Below, piece after piece: positions 16,181-23,833 of a stretch of DNA of 64,000 bases. Numbering within the stretch: position 1 is the first letter of the stretch; each line of letters starts with the position of its first letter. The notes under the pieces were generated by a model. It worked only from the letters and a program-made list of their open reading frames with translations, did no database searches and was not told the DNA's origin. Location: positions 506,369-570,368 of the forward strand of contig CALWOC010000001.1 in NCBI GenBank assembly GCA_944383015.1, in the 5' to 3' direction. Made by a program: the position numbers and the translations under genes. The stretch is from an uncultured Clostridia bacterium. Lineage in GTDB: Bacteria > Bacillota > Clostridia > TANB77 > CAG-465.

Positions 16181-17074
16181 TTATATTAAACTAGTATCAA
16201 CATATCTTGCTGGCTGTACATTAAAGTTTACTGGTTGTGATAGTGCTTTAATAATATTATCTCTAATATTACCCTTTCTAAAATCTATATCATTTTCTTC
16301 TGATTGAATACATTGCTTTAAAGTACCACAACTAGTAACTCTAAGATGCATTTTTTTACAAACATCACATTCTCTTATTCTACAATGAGAATGAAAAAAT
16401 GTAACTGCTGTAAAATCACCATCCATTCCATGCCATTCTTTAAATTGTTCATCATATTTTGGTTTTAAATTAAAATCTGATAAGATTTTTTCTTTCATTT
16501 CTAAATAATCTTTTCCTGTGCTTTCTGCAACTTCATTTTTTACTTCTTCAAGTATTTTAATTCTAATCTTATTGTCATATGCCCATTTTACTAATTTATA
16601 TAAATTATCATAATCACCATTAAATACTGTTGAAATGGTAACATTTACTCCTGAGTTTTTTACCCTTAATGTGTTTTCTAAAGCTTGCTTTGAACTTATC
16701 CCAACAGGTGATTGTTTAGAAATAGGTGCATCATAATAATCTAATCCAACAACTACTCTATATATCCACCCTTTTTCAATCATATACATAAGTTTATCTA
16801 TTTCAATAATATTAGTATTAATTCCTACTTTTAAATGATATTTTTCTGCAAGCATTTGACAAATATCAAAAATTTCTTTATGAATAAGAGGCTCTCCACC
16901 TGTAAGTCTTACTTGTTCTAAGCCTAAATCATATGAATTTTGTATAAGACTTTCAATATCATCTTTACTCAATTGATTTATTACTTTATTTCCTTCATTA
17001 TGACAATATACACATTTCATATTACATCCTGAAGTTATTGAAATTCTATATTCATTTTTTGGTAATTGTAACAT
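16181..17074 (-). CDS. radical SAM enzyme resembling MoaA, with a second cysteine cluster
   Basis: This 297-residue protein has the radical SAM motif CNMKCVYC (C17, C21, C24) and the SAM-binding TGGEPL block. A C-terminal set of cysteines (C231, C236, C239, C249, C255) with RVTSCGTLKQC resembles the second iron-sulfur site of MoaA, which binds GTP there. It lacks the C-terminal GG of MoaA, and no other molybdopterin genes are in the window. The flanking nucleotidyltransferase and NUDIX genes suggest a nucleotide-derived substrate. The specific reaction is unknown. Confidence 0.78.
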   Translation of the reverse strand: MLQLPKNEYRISITSGCNMKCVYCHNEGNKVINQLSKDDIESLIQNSYDLGLEQVRLTGGEPLIHKEIFDICQMLAEKYHLKVGINTNIIEIDKLMYMIEKGWIYRVVVGLDYYDAPISKQSPVGISSKQALENTLRVKNSGVNVTISTVFNGDYDNLYKLVKWAYDNKIRIKILEEVKNEVAESTGKDYLEMKEKILSDFNLKPKYDEQFKEWHGMDGDFTAVTFFHSHCRIRECDVCKKMHLRVTSCGTLKQCIQSEENDIDFRKGNIRDNIIKALSQPVNFNVQPARYVDTSLI

Positions 17075-17102
17075 TTTTATTTCCTCACTTTCAATATTAT
17101 AT

Positions 17103-17879
17103 CTAATATCTTTTTTTACCTAAATCTATTCTTAAGTCATTAAAATCAATATTGCTATATCCTCTCATTGCATATCTCCAAAGCTCATTTATTCTTTTTA
17201 CTTTTTCTTCTTTTGACGTACCTTCTTCTATAGCTTTAAAAAATAAATCAATAAATTCCCTTTCTGGAATTTTCTTATGCTGAGCTTTTTGTATTTTTTC
17301 ATTTGTATATAACTTATATATTTTAGTTTGTGATAAGTTTGAAAATCCCTTAAGCTTATGATAAAAATCTCTTATCCTCTCTATTGTTAAAAAATAGAAA
17401 TTTTCAAAATATGGATCATTTTGAACTCTAAGCTCTTCTGTTGCAAGTACTGCTTTCCTTATAGAAGCAATTTGATAAATAGCTTCATGTCTTGTATATC
17501 CCGGCAAAGCTCTTGAATACTTTTCTTTTATATAATCTATTAATTCCTTTACCTTACCATTTCTATCAAAGATTACCTCACCATATCCAATCATAGATAA
17601 GAGGGAATCTTCACACTTCATATAATCCGAATTTGCTCTTTCATATATTTTAGATACGGTTCTTTCAAAATATTCTACTTGAATTCCATTTACCGTTTTA
17701 AATCCTTTTATCTGATTTGCATCAGAGTCGTCATCAAATAGTACCATTATATCAATATCTGAAAATTCATTATAGGTTCCAGTATGAAAGCTTCCGTAAA
17801 ATACAATACCTTCGACGTCTTCATTTTTTAAATAATTCATCTCATCAATAAACTTATTTAAAGCATCTCTATAATTCAT
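17103..17879 (-). CDS. nucleotidyltransferase-fold protein with helical C-terminal domain
   Basis: The protein has 258 residues. The N-terminal MNT-type nucleotidyltransferase motif is complete: GSFHTGTYNEFSDIDIMVLF, with glycine-serine and two aspartates for metal binding. The C-terminal half is helical, with repeated charged helices, like aminoglycoside-nucleotidyltransferase or HEPN-type partners. The ATG at 17879 follows GGAGTGAAAAT. It is the first gene of an operon with the radical SAM and NUDIX genes. It could transfer a nucleotide to a small molecule or protein; the target is unknown. Confidence 0.72.
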   Translation of the reverse strand: MNYRDALNKFIDEMNYLKNEDVEGIVFYGSFHTGTYNEFSDIDIMVLFDDDSDANQIKGFKTVNGIQVEYFERTVSKIYERANSDYMKCEDSLLSMIGYGEVIFDRNGKVKELIDYIKEKYSRALPGYTRHEAIYQIASIRKAVLATEELRVQNDPYFENFYFLTIERIRDFYHKLKGFSNLSQTKIYKLYTNEKIQKAQHKKIPEREFIDLFFKAIEEGTSKEEKVKRINELWRYAMRGYSNIDFNDLRIDLGKKRY

Positions 17880-17902
17880 ATTTTCACTCCGTACTAAACA
17901 AA

Positions 17903-17945
17903 AAAAATCCAATAGAAAAATTATTTTATTTCTACTGGATTTAAT
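17903..17945 (-). terminator. terminator at the end of the VirB4-like operon
   Basis: AAATCC-A-ATAGAAA pairs with TTTCTA-C-TGGATTT across about 17905-17943, followed by a T run on the minus strand. It closes the operon whose last gene is the 51-residue ORF and separates it from the nucleotidyltransferase operon. Confidence 0.7.
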
Positions 17946-18014
17946 TATAACATAAATTTCTAATTTTTACAATAGTATTTGACGATTATTTTACATAAAT
18001 TATTTTCATAAAAA

Positions 18015-18170
18015 CTAAATATCTATAATAATTCTTTTATGTACTATCTTCATATTTTTAGTCTCTCTTTGCTTTAAATCATCAGGAGCATCATTAACAT
18101 TTCCTGAATACAATACTTTTCCATCTTCCAAAATATCTACTTCATAATTTCTAACATCTTTAACCCACAT
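18015..18170 (-). CDS. 51-residue protein, last gene of the VirB4-like operon
   Basis: This short frame starts at the ATG at 18170, with GGAG 6 bases upstream (the site overlaps the stop of the YlbF-family gene), and ends at TAG (18017-18015). The protein begins MWVKDVRNYEVDILEDGKVL and looks like a small beta-rich soluble domain with no membrane segment. A strong ribosome site, coupling to the upstream gene and a terminator just after it support it as a real gene. No family is recognised. Confidence 0.6.
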   Translation of the reverse strand: MWVKDVRNYEVDILEDGKVLYSGNVNDAPDDLKQRETKNMKIVHKRIIIDI

Positions 18171-18179
18171 ATACTACTC

Positions 18180-18518
18180 CTAAAATTTAACTAGCTCTTC
18201 TATTGCTTCTCCCATTGATTTTTGTAAATCTGCTAAAATTATATTTATCTTCATTTCACATTCTAGTATTTTTCTACAGTCTTCATTTTGTATAACTATT
18301 GAATAAAGATTTTCCATTTCTTCCTTTTTTTCTTTAGTTACATCTTGTCCATTTAAAAAAGCAATTTGTACTTCATTTTGTTTATCTTTAAAATCTTTTA
18401 GCATATTATATATCTCTGTATTAGATTTTAGACTCTCCTTTAATCTTTTATATTCTATGTATTCATCTGTCTGTTTAAAAGATGAAACCAGATTATTAAT
18501 ATTGTCATAAAAATTCAT
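18180..18518 (-). CDS. YlbF/YmcA-family protein
   Basis: This 112-residue, wholly helical protein matches the Com_YlbF family: a first helix like SFKQTDEYIEYKRLKESLKS, then LKDFKDKQNEVQ, and a C-terminal acidic helix. In B. subtilis, YlbF works with YmcA and YaaT in a complex that affects Spo0A phosphorylation, competence, biofilm formation and RNA processing. The AGGTGA ribosome site is good. It is 62 bases downstream of the preceding gene and may also have a weak promoter of its own (TATAAT near 18550). Which YlbF paralogue it is cannot be told here. Confidence 0.75.
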   Translation of the reverse strand: MNFYDNINNLVSSFKQTDEYIEYKRLKESLKSNTEIYNMLKDFKDKQNEVQIAFLNGQDVTKEKKEEMENLYSIVIQNEDCRKILECEMKINIILADLQKSMGEAIEELVKF

Positions 18519-18580
18519 AAAATCACCTGTCCTTTTGGACTATATTATATAACAATTTTGATTAATTTTAAATAACAATA

Positions 18581-19273
18581 CTAAATTTTCTCTAAATTTT
18601 TACAGATATCAAATTGAGTCTGCGTAAGCTTTCCCTTTTTCCTTGAAACTAACTCAGTTACATTTTGTATTATAGAATTTTCACTAATGCAATTATTATC
18701 AAAAGAAACTTTCTTTTTAAGCTTATTAAGTTTTCCTGCAATATCTTTTATATCCTTTAAATCAAATTTATCATAAGCATCATACCAATCATTACATATC
18801 TCTTTAAAATTATCTACTTTATCTAAACATTTAGTAATACCATTATATAGTTTTGACTTAAAGTCTTTGCTTGAGATAAATCCTTTCAAGCTTTCAAAGA
18901 AATCTTCAATATAATTATAAAATATGTTACCATACTTTTTAGCATTTTCTACTATTCCTACTCCAATATTAATAGAAGTAGTAAGTCCACCTTTAAAAGC
19001 TGTTTCTACCATTTTATCTATCTGAGTTAAATTATCTTTTTTTATTCCGATTACACTAAGTCCTTCATTTATACTACTACTTACTGCAACCTTAATTATA
19101 TTTAAAAAATCTCTTTCTTTAAGAGCTTCTTTTACATCACTTAATATCTCCTTAATATGCTCATTAACAGGCATTGATTTAATGATATAATTAGCTCCTT
19201 TTTCTATTACCTTTGATATTATATTAGATACTTCTGTTTTATTTTTTTCTATTTCTATATTCTCATTATTCAT
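18581..19273 (-). CDS. helical protein of unknown function in the VirB4-like operon
   Basis: This 230-residue protein has no recognised family. It is mostly amphipathic helix, with a glycine- and serine-rich middle part (IKVAVSSSINEGLSVIG and GGLTTSINIGVGIV, about residues 60-110) that could contact membrane or form a pore-like hairpin. The C-terminus is basic and helical. It overlaps the ParA-like gene by 8 bases, so it is translated with it. Its position next to a ParA-like ATPase and VirB4-like proteins suggests it is a component or partner of that machine; this is inference. Confidence 0.6.
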   Translation of the reverse strand: MNNENIEIEKNKTEVSNIISKVIEKGANYIIKSMPVNEHIKEILSDVKEALKERDFLNIIKVAVSSSINEGLSVIGIKKDNLTQIDKMVETAFKGGLTTSINIGVGIVENAKKYGNIFYNYIEDFFESLKGFISSKDFKSKLYNGITKCLDKVDNFKEICNDWYDAYDKFDLKDIKDIAGKLNKLKKKVSFDNNCISENSIIQNVTELVSRKKGKLTQTQFDICKNLEKI

Positions 19274-20405
19274 AATTATCCTCCTTATATTTTAAAATAT
19301 TATCTATCAATTTACATTTTAATTTAAATAACTTATTAATATTTAATTTTTTTAATATATATTTTAAATTATATCTTAAATATTTTTCACTAAATTTATT
19401 GTTATAACTTAAAATAATACTAAATTTAACATTCCCATTTATATTAAGATTTTTATCCCTTGCTATAGTTTGAATCTTATTTTTAAAAAAAGATTTATTA
19501 CAGATTATATATGAATACAATAATAACTCTTTTTCTATATATATAGTATCAAGTAAATATTCCTTAAAAGATTTTTTTGAAGGTTCTATAATGTGAAGTA
19601 AATTATAATTATTTTGCTTTGCTATACTATATATTTTATTTATCATAAATGTAGATGTATCTACAATAACATAGTCATAATATAATTGTAGACTGTTTAT
19701 TATATTTGTAATCGTATTAGAACTTGGTATGGGAATTGGCTTAGAATTTAATATATACTTTAAATTTTGATATTTACTATCACAAGTTTCATAATTTTTG
19801 ATATCTTTTAATGTTTTATTTTCTAAATCACTTATATAATCTATAAGTGAATAGTTTTTATTTAAATTTAAGTATGTATCTAAAGTTGGTGTTACAAAAT
19901 TCATATCAATTACAACAACTTTTTTATTTTTATCTTTAGCTATTATATTTGATATCAAAAGTGAAACTATTGTCTTTCCTACACACCTACTACCAGTAAC
20001 ACATATAACTTTATTATTTTTTATTGGTATTGTAGAACTTTTATATACAACAATTTGAGGGTTTTCTATTAAATCAACGAGAGTGTCTAAATTAAGCTTA
20101 ATTCCCTCTATTATACTAAACACTTCTTTTGAGAATAAAAATTCTTTTAAATCCTGTTCTAGTTTTTTTACTAATACTATAATCTGTATATCTTTAATTT
20201 GTTTTTTTAAATCGACAATTAAATCTTTAAATTCAATTTTTCCTTTTATATCTTCTTTTATTATCAATATACATTTTTCATTATTTGAAATTAAGTTATA
20301 TATTATTTCTGTAGATTCTGCTAAATAAATATTATAAGTATCACTATACTTTATAGTAATTCTTTCTTCTAATACCCTATTATTTATTGCCAATATCATT
20401 CTCAT
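19266..20405 (-). CDS. ParA/MinD/CpaE-like ATPase
   Basis: The protein has 379 residues. The first 120 or so look like a degenerate receiver-like or CpaE-type domain (CILIIKEDIKG, IQIIVLVKK). The ATPase domain follows. Its P-loop is VTGSRCVGKTIVSLL (GSRCVGKT at 138-145), which keeps the core lysine and threonine but not the usual deviant-Walker KGG start. VVVIDMNFVTPTLDTYL and YDYVIVDTS resemble the switch and Walker B strands of the MinD/CpaE family, members of which place secretion or pilus machines. GAGG lies 8 bases before the ATG. Overlap with both neighbours shows a tight operon. Confidence 0.75.
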   Translation of the reverse strand: MRMILAINNRVLEERITIKYSDTYNIYLAESTEIIYNLISNNEKCILIIKEDIKGKIEFKDLIVDLKKQIKDIQIIVLVKKLEQDLKEFLFSKEVFSIIEGIKLNLDTLVDLIENPQIVVYKSSTIPIKNNKVICVTGSRCVGKTIVSLLISNIIAKDKNKKVVVIDMNFVTPTLDTYLNLNKNYSLIDYISDLENKTLKDIKNYETCDSKYQNLKYILNSKPIPIPSSNTITNIINSLQLYYDYVIVDTSTFMINKIYSIAKQNNYNLLHIIEPSKKSFKEYLLDTIYIEKELLLYSYIICNKSFFKNKIQTIARDKNLNINGNVKFSIILSYNNKFSEKYLRYNLKYILKKLNINKLFKLKCKLIDNILKYKEDNYE

Positions 20406-22044
20406 TTACAATACCTCTTTCAAACTCATTAGGTGTTATTTTTAGCTTTACATTATTTTTATCTATAAGTAATAATGTCTCAGTTTTTTTAAGTGATAAA
20501 ATACTATTATAGTCCACGCTTAAATTGTCACTAATTTTTTTAACTTCAGAATAACTTGATTTAAAAAGGAATTTAAAATTTGAATTGTTTAAAATTGTAT
20601 TTGCATATATTCCATTTTTATATCTATAAAAATCTGTTATTTCTTGTGTTATTGTTACAATTGAAGCATTTCTTTTTCTTATTGTCTTATATACATTAAA
20701 AATCACTTCTAAAGTCTTTTCCTCGTATGCAAATTTCCAAAGCTCATCAATATATATAATAGTTTTTGTATCATAAATAGATGTCATTATATAGTTAAAA
20801 ATCATAGATACTAAAAAGGAATTATTTACTATCTCAGACATATTTAAAACATATAATTTATTATCTTTTTTTATATTTGTTTTTTTTGAAAAAAATTTTA
20901 ATTCATTTTGTATTAGTTTAATTAGTATTTCTCTTTGTTCTGTATCATCTAAATAATTTACTAAATCTTTAAGTGTTGGAAAACTATCGCTTGATTTAAT
21001 TTCAAATTCTAAATAAATATTTTCATCTTCTAACTTTGCTACTGACATAATATCATTTGATATATTAAAACTACTATATAATTCATGTAGTTTTTGTCTA
21101 AAATACTTCATATCTATTTCATGAAATCCATTTATAAAGAAGAGTACCTTTTCTATTTTTTTATCTAAAAAGCTATCTTGCTTTATATCATTATTAGTTA
21201 TTTCAAGTATATTTATATAAGTATCATAAAATAAAGAAGTTCCAAAAAGTCTATTACATAAATTTAAATACTCTCCTTCAATATCTAAGATAATTTGTTT
21301 TCGATTTAAAAAGAAATTTCTAATAATAAATAGCTTAGTAAAATATGATTTTCCAGAGCCACTGCTTCCAAAAATACAAATATTTGCATTTTCATATTTA
21401 GGGCTAAAAATGTCTAGCATACAGATCTTATTTTCATTTGTATACCCAATTAATACTCCATCTTGATCTATAAAATTAGTAGTATAAAAAGGAAAAATAT
21501 TTGCAAGTGCATCAGTAGTTATATAAATATCATTTAATAATTCTATATTTTTTAATGTTAATGGTAAATTTGATAGATAAAATTCTAAGTGTCTAAAATT
21601 TGTTATTTCTACACTTATTCCTTTTGAAAAAAATTTTGCTTTAATTGAAAAAATATTTTTTAATAATTGATTAAAATCATAAGAATAAAAAGTAAATAAT
21701 AATGATATTAAATATATTTCTTGGTTTTCAACTTGTATCTTTTTTCTTAAATTTGAAGATTCATCTTTTGTAATACTTAGTACATCTATATTTCTTTGAT
21801 TTTTATTTACTGTACTTATCTCACTACTTACAACACCAATATTATATGTCAAACTATTTAATACTTTTATTGGATCTTGCTTACTAATATATATTGAAAA
21901 ATCATAATTTAAATTTTGAGGAATTTCTTTTATAATATCTAGAAAAAATATTGTACTCGGAAGAAACTTTACACTTAATGAAATAATATACTTTTCGTTT
22001 AATTTAATATACCTAAAATTAGTGTTATCTATTATAGTTGGCAA
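20380..22044 (-). CDS. TrsE/TraE-type VirB4-like ATPase
   Basis: This protein has about 554 residues. The N-terminal half has the fold seen in Gram-positive VirB4 proteins (KYIISLSVKFLPS, then a beta/helical domain). The C-terminal half is the motor: Walker A GSSGSGKS at 226-233, LDIEGEY after it, and Walker B TIIYIDELWKF near 428-438. VirB4 ATPases energise type IV secretion. It is shorter than most (650-800 residues). The start is uncertain: TTG at 22044 has no close ribosome site, while GAGGTC lies further upstream before an ATA codon at 22062. The TrsD-like gene precedes it, as in the pSK41-type tra order. Confidence 0.8.
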   Translation of the reverse strand: MPTIIDNTNFRYIKLNEKYIISLSVKFLPSTIFFLDIIKEIPQNLNYDFSIYISKQDPIKVLNSLTYNIGVVSSEISTVNKNQRNIDVLSITKDESSNLRKKIQVENQEIYLISLLFTFYSYDFNQLLKNIFSIKAKFFSKGISVEITNFRHLEFYLSNLPLTLKNIELLNDIYITTDALANIFPFYTTNFIDQDGVLIGYTNENKICMLDIFSPKYENANICIFGSSGSGKSYFTKLFIIRNFFLNRKQIILDIEGEYLNLCNRLFGTSLFYDTYINILEITNNDIKQDSFLDKKIEKVLFFINGFHEIDMKYFRQKLHELYSSFNISNDIMSVAKLEDENIYLEFEIKSSDSFPTLKDLVNYLDDTEQREILIKLIQNELKFFSKKTNIKKDNKLYVLNMSEIVNNSFLVSMIFNYIMTSIYDTKTIIYIDELWKFAYEEKTLEVIFNVYKTIRKRNASIVTITQEITDFYRYKNGIYANTILNNSNFKFLFKSSYSEVKKISDNLSVDYNSILSLKKTETLLLIDKNNVKLKITPNEFERGIVNENDIGNK

Positions 22045-22058
22045 AAAGTTATCGCTTT

Positions 22059-22604
22059 CTATATTAAGACCTCTTTATTTAAGTTTTCATATAAAACAGT
22101 GCTAATACTCTTCTTTGTTTTAAGTCTTTTTGTATTGCAACCAACATAATCTAATTTTTTTATAACACTATCTAACTGCGTAATATCAAAACTAGTTTCC
22201 CTATTTATTGAAATTATAATATAGTATTTAGTTGTATATATCATTTCTTCTTCTAAATTTTTACTTATATTGCTTAAGTATTCATTCATTAATGAAATAT
22301 AATTTTGACTCGAATTTTTAGTTATAACTTTAGCTAAATTATTTATATAGCTTTCTACATTGATTTTTTTGTTTGAAATATAAATTTGAAAATCATAATT
22401 TAATTCACGAAGAAATTCATTATATAGATTTAAAATATTAGATTGAACATCCATTGAGAAATTTAAAAATGTAACAGGCTCTATTTCATATATGTATACT
22501 TTTTTTACTACATCTTTATCCTTTAATAAAATATAGTTATCTGTTACATCAATAAAATTAAATAAATTATTCATACTTTCGTATTTGATATTGCATCCCT
22601 CCAT
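22059..22604 (-). CDS. TrsD/TraD-like protein (VirB4 N-terminal type)
   Basis: The protein has 181 residues. The pattern resembles TrsD-type proteins that accompany the VirB4-like TrsE: a short strand that reads a ligand-like phrase (YILLKDKDVVKKVYIYEIEPV), then YNEFLRELNYDFQIYIS, then a helical stretch and YYIIISI, ending with the CNTKRLKT block and a final helix. The likely role is to work with the TrsE-like ATPase at the membrane. GGAGGG overlaps the first codons, so the start may be elsewhere; M1 at 22604 and M11 at 22574 are both possible. It is the first gene of the operon. Confidence 0.65.
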   Translation of the reverse strand: MEGCNIKYESMNNLFNFIDVTDNYILLKDKDVVKKVYIYEIEPVTFLNFSMDVQSNILNLYNEFLRELNYDFQIYISNKKINVESYINNLAKVITKNSSQNYISLMNEYLSNISKNLEEEMIYTTKYYIIISINRETSFDITQLDSVIKKLDYVGCNTKRLKTKKSISTVLYENLNKEVLI

Positions 22605-22616
22605 TTCACATATATT

Positions 22617-22645
22617 CTTATACCACTAGTACTTTAATACGTCAA
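22617..22645 (-). promoter_or_regulatory. promoter of the VirB4-like operon
   Basis: TTGACG (22645-22640) and TATAAG (22622-22617) are 17 bases apart. The promoter faces the TrsD-like gene. A Spo0A-type palindrome lies 19 bases upstream of the -35 box. Confidence 0.65.
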
Positions 22646-22664
22646 CATATTTTTCCATTTTTTT

Positions 22665-22682
22665 CGTCGCAACTTTCGACAG
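22665..22682. promoter_or_regulatory. Spo0A-type palindrome upstream of the VirB4-like operon
   Basis: CGTCGCAACTTTCGACA forms an inverted repeat (GTCG-AA-TT-CGAC) that contains a perfect 0A box TGTCGAA on the minus strand (22681-22675) and a near copy, CGTCGCAA, on the plus strand. A near-identical copy stands at 23834-23850 in the same orientation and at the same distance from a -35 box. It also lies between two divergent operons and could act on both. Confidence 0.65.
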
Positions 22683-22739
22683 TAATAATCACAAACTTTA
22701 TTTTAGTGCATATAATTAAACTATATAGGAGATGATATT

Positions 22740-22898
22740 ATGAATGAAAATAATGAATTAAATCAAAAACTTATGGGAATACTTGGATCTTTAGATAAAG
22801 ATAAAATAGAGCAAGTTACAAAAATGGTTCAAAATATGTCTAGTGATGATCTAAATAATATTGCTAAAATGTTTGGTATCAATAACAAAAAGAAATAG
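22740..22898 (+). CDS. 52-residue helical protein, first of three small genes
   Basis: The ATG at 22740 follows AGGAGATGATATT, and the frame ends at TAG (22896-22898), 2 bases before the next gene. The protein begins MNENNELNQKLMGILGSL and is polar and helical, without a membrane segment. TATAAT at 22711-22716 may be its -10 box, with only a weak -35 sequence, so an activator may be needed. It is divergent from the VirB4-like operon. Family unknown. Confidence 0.6.
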   Translation: MNENNELNQKLMGILGSLDKDKIEQVTKMVQNMSSDDLNNIAKMFGINNKKK

Positions 22899-22900
22899 CT

Positions 22901-23284
22901 ATGAACGAAGAAAATAAGGATGCACTAAATAATCTAATACATAGCATCCAAGAAAAAATGGGAAATAATGTAGAAAATAGTGATGAAGCTTCACCAAACA
23001 TTTCATCACTATTAAACACATTAAATTCTAGCAATAATTCATCACAAGAAAACGAAAAAAAGCAAGAAGACACTAATAATTTCTTCAATTCAATTGATCC
23101 AAGTATATTTTTAAAAATACAACAAATAATGGGAGCATTAAATAGTAGTAGTCCTCAAAAAGATTTACTAATATCTTTAAAACCATTCTTAAGAAAATCA
23201 AGACAAGATAAAATGGGAGACTATTTAACAATCCTAAGTGTGATATCTGTTTTAGAATCATTTAAAAACAAAGGTAGTGATTAG
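22901..23284 (+). CDS. small protein of a Clostridia-type hypothetical family
   Basis: The protein has 127 residues. The N-terminal two thirds are low-complexity and rich in Asn and Ser. The C-terminal part (about 68-120) is a conserved-looking helical domain: DPSIFLKIQQIMGAL then LLISLKPFLRKSRQDKM. I recall that pattern from hypothetical proteins of spore-forming Clostridia, but no function is known to me. It lies between a 52-residue gene and a membrane-protein gene with almost no spacing. Confidence 0.6.
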   Translation: MNEENKDALNNLIHSIQEKMGNNVENSDEASPNISSLLNTLNSSNNSSQENEKKQEDTNNFFNSIDPSIFLKIQQIMGALNSSSPQKDLLISLKPFLRKSRQDKMGDYLTILSVISVLESFKNKGSD

Positions 23285-23285
23285 T

Positions 23286-23639
23286 ATGTTTTTTAATAAT
23301 TATTATCCATATTATAATAATCATAACTTTCATAGAAATTATTATAATAATTATATGCAAAATTTTAATAATGTCGATAGTCAAAAAAAAGATACTGAAT
23401 CGGAAAATACCGATACAATACCTTTTAAACCCTTTGAGTCAAACCAAACTTCTAATACAAGTCAAGATAGAAGTAACAAATTTAATTTGTTTGGTTTCTC
23501 TTTTGAAATTGATGATTTAATTCTCATTGGACTAATCATATTATTATTCTTAGAATCAGATAAAAATTATGCTTTAATAATAATACTTGGTTTAATCCTA
23601 TTAAATGTGAACTTAGGAGATATCCTTAAGCTCTTTTAA
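23286..23639 (+). CDS. small membrane protein with Tyr/Asn-rich N-terminus
   Basis: The protein has 117 residues. The N-terminus is rich in Tyr, Asn and His (MFFNNYYPYYNNHNFHRNYY), like some spore coat proteins. The C-terminus carries one or two hydrophobic segments (DDLILIGLIILLFLES, then IIILGLILLNVNL). ATG at 23286 is preferred over the in-frame GTG at 23277. Its last 27 bases overlap the convergent Spo0E-like gene on the other strand. The role is unknown; a spore-surface role is a guess. Confidence 0.55.
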   Translation: MFFNNYYPYYNNHNFHRNYYNNYMQNFNNVDSQKKDTESENTDTIPFKPFESNQTSNTSQDRSNKFNLFGFSFEIDDLILIGLIILLFLESDKNYALIIILGLILLNVNLGDILKLF

Positions 23640-23762
23640 ATAATACTCCGCAAGTAAAATATCAATCTCCTTACTTGTTTTTAATATTTGAGAATATTTA
23701 CAACCTGTTTCAATTTCTTTATCTAGTTTTCGCTTTAAATTTTCAATTTCTTCTAATATCAT
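23613..23762 (-). CDS. Spo0E-like aspartyl-phosphate phosphatase
   Basis: This 49-residue protein starts at the ATG at 23762 with GAGGAG 6 bases upstream and ends at 23613. It has two helices and the family signature S-x-x-x-D in SKEIDILLAEYY, preceded by MILEEIENLKRKLDKEI. Spo0E proteins remove phosphate from Spo0A and so restrain sporulation. It is too short for most gene finders and overlaps the end of the convergent gene by 27 bases. A sigma-A promoter and a Spo0A-type palindrome lie upstream, which suggests feedback control. Confidence 0.85.
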   Translation of the reverse strand: MILEEIENLKRKLDKEIETGCKYSQILKTSKEIDILLAEYYLKELKDIS

Positions 23763-23785
23763 GCAAAACTCCTCTTTTTTTAGTA

Positions 23786-23814
23786 TTTATATCATTAGTT
23801 CTTTGATAAGTCAA
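23786..23814 (-). promoter_or_regulatory. promoter of the Spo0E-like gene
   Basis: TTGACT (23814-23809) and TATAAA (23791-23786) are 17 bases apart, about 25 bases before the ATG. Confidence 0.65.
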
Positions 23815-23833
23815 TAATTTTAAGCTTATAATC

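Noticed and set aside
16181..17074. moaA proper (molybdopterin synthesis)
   Set aside because: The C-terminal GG is missing, the neighbours are not molybdopterin genes, and the cysteine spacing differs.
17814..17820. GTCGAAG-like match inside the nucleotidyltransferase gene
   Set aside because: It is inside coding sequence, imperfect and not near a promoter.
18015..22604. Conjugative or integrative element
   Set aside because: No relaxase, coupling protein, integrase, excisionase, origin or flanking direct repeats are visible, and housekeeping genes lie on both sides.
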